From assembly GCA_031253875.1 (NCBI GenBank), contig JAIRVN010000152.1:1-8815 (forward strand): DNA of 8,815 nucleotides, in the 5' to 3' direction. The notes under the pieces are model-generated. The model saw only the letters and a list, made by a program, of their open reading frames with translations, searched no databases and had not been told where the DNA came from. Every line of letters begins with the position of its first letter. The stretch's first letter is position 1. The stretch comes from Deltaproteobacteria bacterium. GTDB lineage: Bacteria; Desulfobacterota; Desulfovibrionia; Desulfovibrionales; Desulfovibrionaceae. The position numbers were made by a program, and so were the translations under genes. This document shows positions 7,058 to 8,815 of the stretch, in pieces.

Positions 7058-7974
7058 TGTCAATATGTCTCAGGGAAATGCGGCTTGCCGGCCTTGCTTC
7101 CGGCAGGCTGGCCTCCCTGGCCGTGCAGGCGGCTGTTCTGGAGGCCGCGACGACCCTGAAGCCGGGACTGGTTTGCATGGATACGCGGGGCATCCATAGT
7201 GATATGGATATCCGCACGCTCGTCGCCAGCGCCTTCAGCCTGCGCGTCTATTTTGCGCAGGCCGTGGAATGCGGGCGCCTCCACGCCGAGGCCGACCCCG
7301 GGGAGTGTCTCCGGCGCCTGCGCGCGCTTGGCCGTGCGGCCGAAAAAACTATGTTCGCCGCCACCGGGGGCGTGAACACGCACAAGGGGCTTATCTTCTC
7401 CCAAGGACTCCTCTGCGCCGCCATGGGACGTCTGGCGGTGCTGCGGGGCGCGGTCTGCGCCGCTGAAGTGTGCGCGGAGGTTGCCGTCCTCGCGGGGGGC
7501 ATTGTTGAGCAGGATTTGGCGCCCTTGCGGCACACGGCCGGAGACGAGGAGGCGCGGCACGGCGCGGGGCGCGGACGCACTGCAGGCGAAGCGTTGTATC
7601 TGCGCTACGGCGAGACCGGGATACGCGGCGAGGCCGAACAGGGCTTTCCCCATGCGCTGATGGGTCTGCAAATGCTCTGGGATGCCTGTGCGCGCGGAGA
7701 ATTCAACCGGGCTGTTCTCCATACCCTGCTCGTGCTGATGGCCGAGATACGTGACACGAATATCCTGTGGCGGGGCGGGCCGGACAAGCTGCGCACCATA
7801 CAGACCCTGGCGCGCCGTGTACTGGAACTGGGCGGAACAGACACGCCCGCCGGGACAATGGCGCTGGAGGAACTGCGGAACTATTGCCTCGCGCAACGCC
7901 TCAGTCCCGGCGGCAGCGCGGACATGCTGTGCCTTGCGCTCTTCTTGTATCTCGTCGCCCAACCCGAGCGATGA
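7057..7974 (+). CDS. citG: Triphosphoribosyl-dephospho-CoA synthase
   Basis: CitG joins ATP and 3'-dephospho-CoA, releasing adenine, to make 2'-(5''-triphosphoribosyl)-3'-dephospho-CoA, the prosthetic-group precursor passed to CitX. The 305-residue product (family about 290-310) shows the hallmarks: KPGLVCMDTRGIHSDMD (35-51), ATGGVNTHKGLIFSQGLL (102-119), GIRGEAEQGFPHAL (188-201), RDTNILWRGG (232-241) and LSPGGSADMLCLALFL (282-297). One oddity is in the first motif: most relatives, as I recall, read KPGLVDR followed by a GAHxDM stretch, while here the Asp-Arg pair is Cys40-Met41; the His47 and Asp49 of the stretch are kept. The start follows a strong ribosome site; 31 nt separate it from citX. 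It is the last gene of the operon and converges on the following - strand gene, whose stop is 9 bp away. No clear intrinsic terminator is visible between them. Confidence 0.94.
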   Translation: MSICLREMRLAGLASGRLASLAVQAAVLEAATTLKPGLVCMDTRGIHSDMDIRTLVASAFSLRVYFAQAVECGRLHAEADPGECLRRLRALGRAAEKTMFAATGGVNTHKGLIFSQGLLCAAMGRLAVLRGAVCAAEVCAEVAVLAGGIVEQDLAPLRHTAGDEEARHGAGRGRTAGEALYLRYGETGIRGEAEQGFPHALMGLQMLWDACARGEFNRAVLHTLLVLMAEIRDTNILWRGGPDKLRTIQTLARRVLELGGTDTPAGTMALEELRNYCLAQRLSPGGSADMLCLALFLYLVAQPER

Positions 7975-7983
7975 ACGCGCTTT

Positions 7984-8436
7984 TTATCTACGCCCTTTGC
8001 CCGGATGCTTTTTGTAGAGATGGCGGTACAGGTCGCTGTCCTGGTCTCGGTCGTAACCGTGCGGACCTTTATGACTACAGCCCATTTTGCGGGAGTCGAC
8101 CCGGTAACGGTCGGAAATATCCTTCCAATTGCGACCGTTTTCGCGCATCTTGCGCACCTCGTGGGGGGAGATTTTCGCCTCCCTGGACATTCTCTCGATG
8201 CGGGTTTGTTCCAGCTTGTGTTCACGATCAATCCATTCCCGCTCATAGCGGCCGGCGTCCCGATCCCTTCTATGTTGATGGTATCTGTCGCGGGCATGGT
8301 CAGCGGCGTCCATCGCGTTGCTGATGTCGGAAAAAATCGATTTGCCGAACAATGCCGCGGAGACAGGTTGCGGCATCCCCAGGAGCAGTATGCACACCAG
8401 CAAAAGGCCGCCCATTACCCCATAGTTGCGCGTCAT
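7984..8436 (-). CDS. Small basic exported protein, unknown function
   Basis: The 150-residue product starts with a classical Sec signal peptide: MTRNYG, a hydrophobic core about 8-20, then PQPVSA with likely cleavage after Ala27. There is no lipobox. The mature part is hydrophilic and very rich in Arg, Lys, Asp and His: a charged helix-forming stretch (about 45-85, DAADHARDRYHQHRRDRD...), then SREAKISPHEVRKMRENGRNWKDISDRYRVDSRKMG (about 84-119), which reads like a helix-turn-helix-shaped pair of short helices, and a basic C terminus YRHLYKKHPGKGRR. One cysteine (Cys120) is in the mature protein. I do not recognise the family; the periplasm is the likely site. The start at 8436 is chosen over an upstream in-frame ATG at 8484 because AAGGAG stands 7 nt before it and the signal peptide begins there. 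It has its own promoter and is not part of the lyase operon. Confidence 0.8.
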   Translation of the reverse strand: MTRNYGVMGGLLLVCILLLGMPQPVSAALFGKSIFSDISNAMDAADHARDRYHQHRRDRDAGRYEREWIDREHKLEQTRIERMSREAKISPHEVRKMRENGRNWKDISDRYRVDSRKMGCSHKGPHGYDRDQDSDLYRHLYKKHPGKGRR

Positions 8437-8440
8437 ATCA

Positions 8441-8449
8441 TGTCTCCTT
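8441..8449 (-). promoter_or_regulatory. Ribosome binding site of the exported-protein gene
   Basis: On the - strand, GCAAGGAGA stands a few bases before ATG 8436 (AAGGAG to ATG spacing of 7 nt). It decides the start against the longer frame from 8484. Confidence 0.7.
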
Positions 8450-8492
8450 GCGCTGATTGTTGGACAAAAAAGGGCCAGAGCCACTCATGCGT

Positions 8493-8521
8493 TGTATATT
8501 CACGAACACCTTGCAGGTCAA
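8493..8521 (-). promoter_or_regulatory. Sigma70-type promoter of the exported-protein gene
   Basis: Reading the - strand, TTGACC (8521-8516) and TATACA (8498-8493) are separated by 17 nt. The -35 box matches consensus at five of six positions and the -10 box at four of six. Transcription would begin near 8486, leaving a 5' leader of about 50 nt before ATG 8436. Confidence 0.55.
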
Positions 8522-8528
8522 GGTGACC
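8516..8528. promoter_or_regulatory. Inverted repeat over the -35 box, possible operator
   Basis: GGTCA-AGG-TGACC is a perfect 5-bp inverted repeat with a 3-bp centre that covers the -35 box of the predicted promoter. A repressor bound here would block it. The repeat is short and may be chance. Confidence 0.35.
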
Positions 8529-8691
8529 GGAAAACGATTGCCCGTCAACCGCTCCGCGCCGGCATTCGCCTGGGCCTTGCCACGCTTGCCGGGAGTCGCC
8601 GCCTTCACGCCACTTGTATGCCGCCTCACAATATGCGAGTTTTTGAGTATCTTGACTTTTTTTGTCTGAGGGGCATTGGTGGGTTTTTGTG

Positions 8692-8722
8692 ATAGCCGCT
8701 GCCGCAGGTGGTTATTTTTTTT
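8692..8722 (+). terminator. Terminator-like hairpin in front of crcB
   Basis: ATAGCCGCT (8692-8700) can pair with GGTGGTTAT-type sequence (8707-8715), giving a 9-bp stem with three G-U pairs and a 6-nt loop, followed directly by eight T residues (8715-8722). It points toward crcB, whose ATG is 26 nt further on. It may be an attenuator in the crcB leader. No upstream + strand gene needs it: the nearest gene on that side is transcribed the other way. Confidence 0.4.
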
Positions 8723-8748
8723 ACAAATTCAAAACAGGATGGGGCGGT

Positions 8749-8815
8749 ATGGTCGCATCTCTTTTCGCCATCAGCGTGGGAGCGTCCGCAGGGGCTATCC
8801 TGAGATGGTTTCTCA
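8749..8815 (+). CDS. crcB: Fluoride channel CrcB/FluC, first 22 codons
   Basis: The window ends inside this gene. The visible residues, MVASLFAISVGASAGAILRW and then FL, match the start of the first membrane helix of CrcB/FluC, where a small-residue-rich stretch G-x-x-G-A is followed by the conserved Arg-Trp. CrcB forms a dual-topology dimeric channel that lets fluoride leave the cytosol. ATG 8749 is preferred because family proteins begin just before this helix and AGGATGGGG (8735-8743) precedes it. The frame stays open back to 8656, and a GTG at 8689 could add 20 residues (VIAAAAGGYFFYKF...), which I think less likely. Only a short piece is seen, so the call rests on one motif and on length-independent position. 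Confidence 0.72.
   Translation, partial: MVASLFAISVGASAGAILRWFL

Larger units (their letters stand above)
8437..8748. other. Intergenic region between the divergent exported-protein gene and crcB
   Basis: This 312-bp stretch separates two divergent genes. It holds a sigma70-type promoter and inverted repeat for the - strand gene in its left half and a terminator-like hairpin before crcB in its right half. The short + strand frames at 8426-8692 and 8457-8669 have no ribosome site or recognisable protein and I do not call them. No convincing promoter for crcB was found; TTGACT at 8652-8657 lacks a fitting -10 box. Confidence 0.6.

Noticed and set aside
8426..8692. Small + strand proteins in the intergenic region
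   Set aside because: The frames of 70 and 88 codons have no ribosome site, no motif and overlap the better supported - strand promoter and gene.
8600..8748. Fluoride riboswitch upstream of crcB
   Set aside because: I looked for the conserved aptamer core and its pseudoknot partner and found neither; only a terminator-like hairpin is supported.

Overview
The window is one dense, GC-rich bacterial operon (positions 1 to 7974, + strand) followed by two unrelated genes. Protein sequences, codon use and gene content suggest an anaerobic, amino-acid- or organic-acid-using bacterium. My best guess is the Desulfovibrionaceae or relatives, because the GC content is high and clostridial-type fermentation genes are present, but this is inferred from general impression and not from a marker gene.

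Region 1 (1-1867) carries the 3' end of glutamate mutase subunit E (glmE/mutE, cut by the window edge) and a complete 3-methylaspartate ammonia-lyase (mal). Together they run glutamate -> (2S,3S)-3-methylaspartate -> mesaconate + NH3. Region 2 (1871-2809) is an unusual protein: a P-loop NTPase joined to what looks like the second additional (editing, AlaX-like) domain of alanyl-tRNA synthetase, with altered metal-binding positions. Region 3 (2822-7974) is a complete citrate-lyase-type gene set in the order citC-citD-citE-citF-citX-citG. It encodes the acyl carrier protein, the lyase and transferase subunits, the two enzymes that make and attach the prosthetic group, and the acetate:ACP ligase. 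Spacing is tight (3 to 51 nt gaps, overlaps of 4, 11 and 20 nt), which fits one transcript with translational coupling.

The two halves make biochemical sense together. After hydration of mesaconate, the methylaspartate route gives (S)-citramalate, which is split to acetate and pyruvate by citramalate lyase, an enzyme built like citrate lyase. The cit-like genes here may therefore encode a citramalate lyase. No mesaconase is in the window.

Region 4 (7984-8436, - strand) is a convergent gene for a small, basic exported protein of unknown function, with a good sigma70-type promoter whose -35 box sits in an inverted repeat. Region 5 (8437-8748) is intergenic, and region 6 (8749-8815) is the first 22 codons of a CrcB/FluC fluoride channel gene. 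A terminator-like hairpin lies just upstream of crcB, but I could not find a fluoride riboswitch aptamer. I saw no rRNA, tRNA, CRISPR array, insertion sequence or attachment site.
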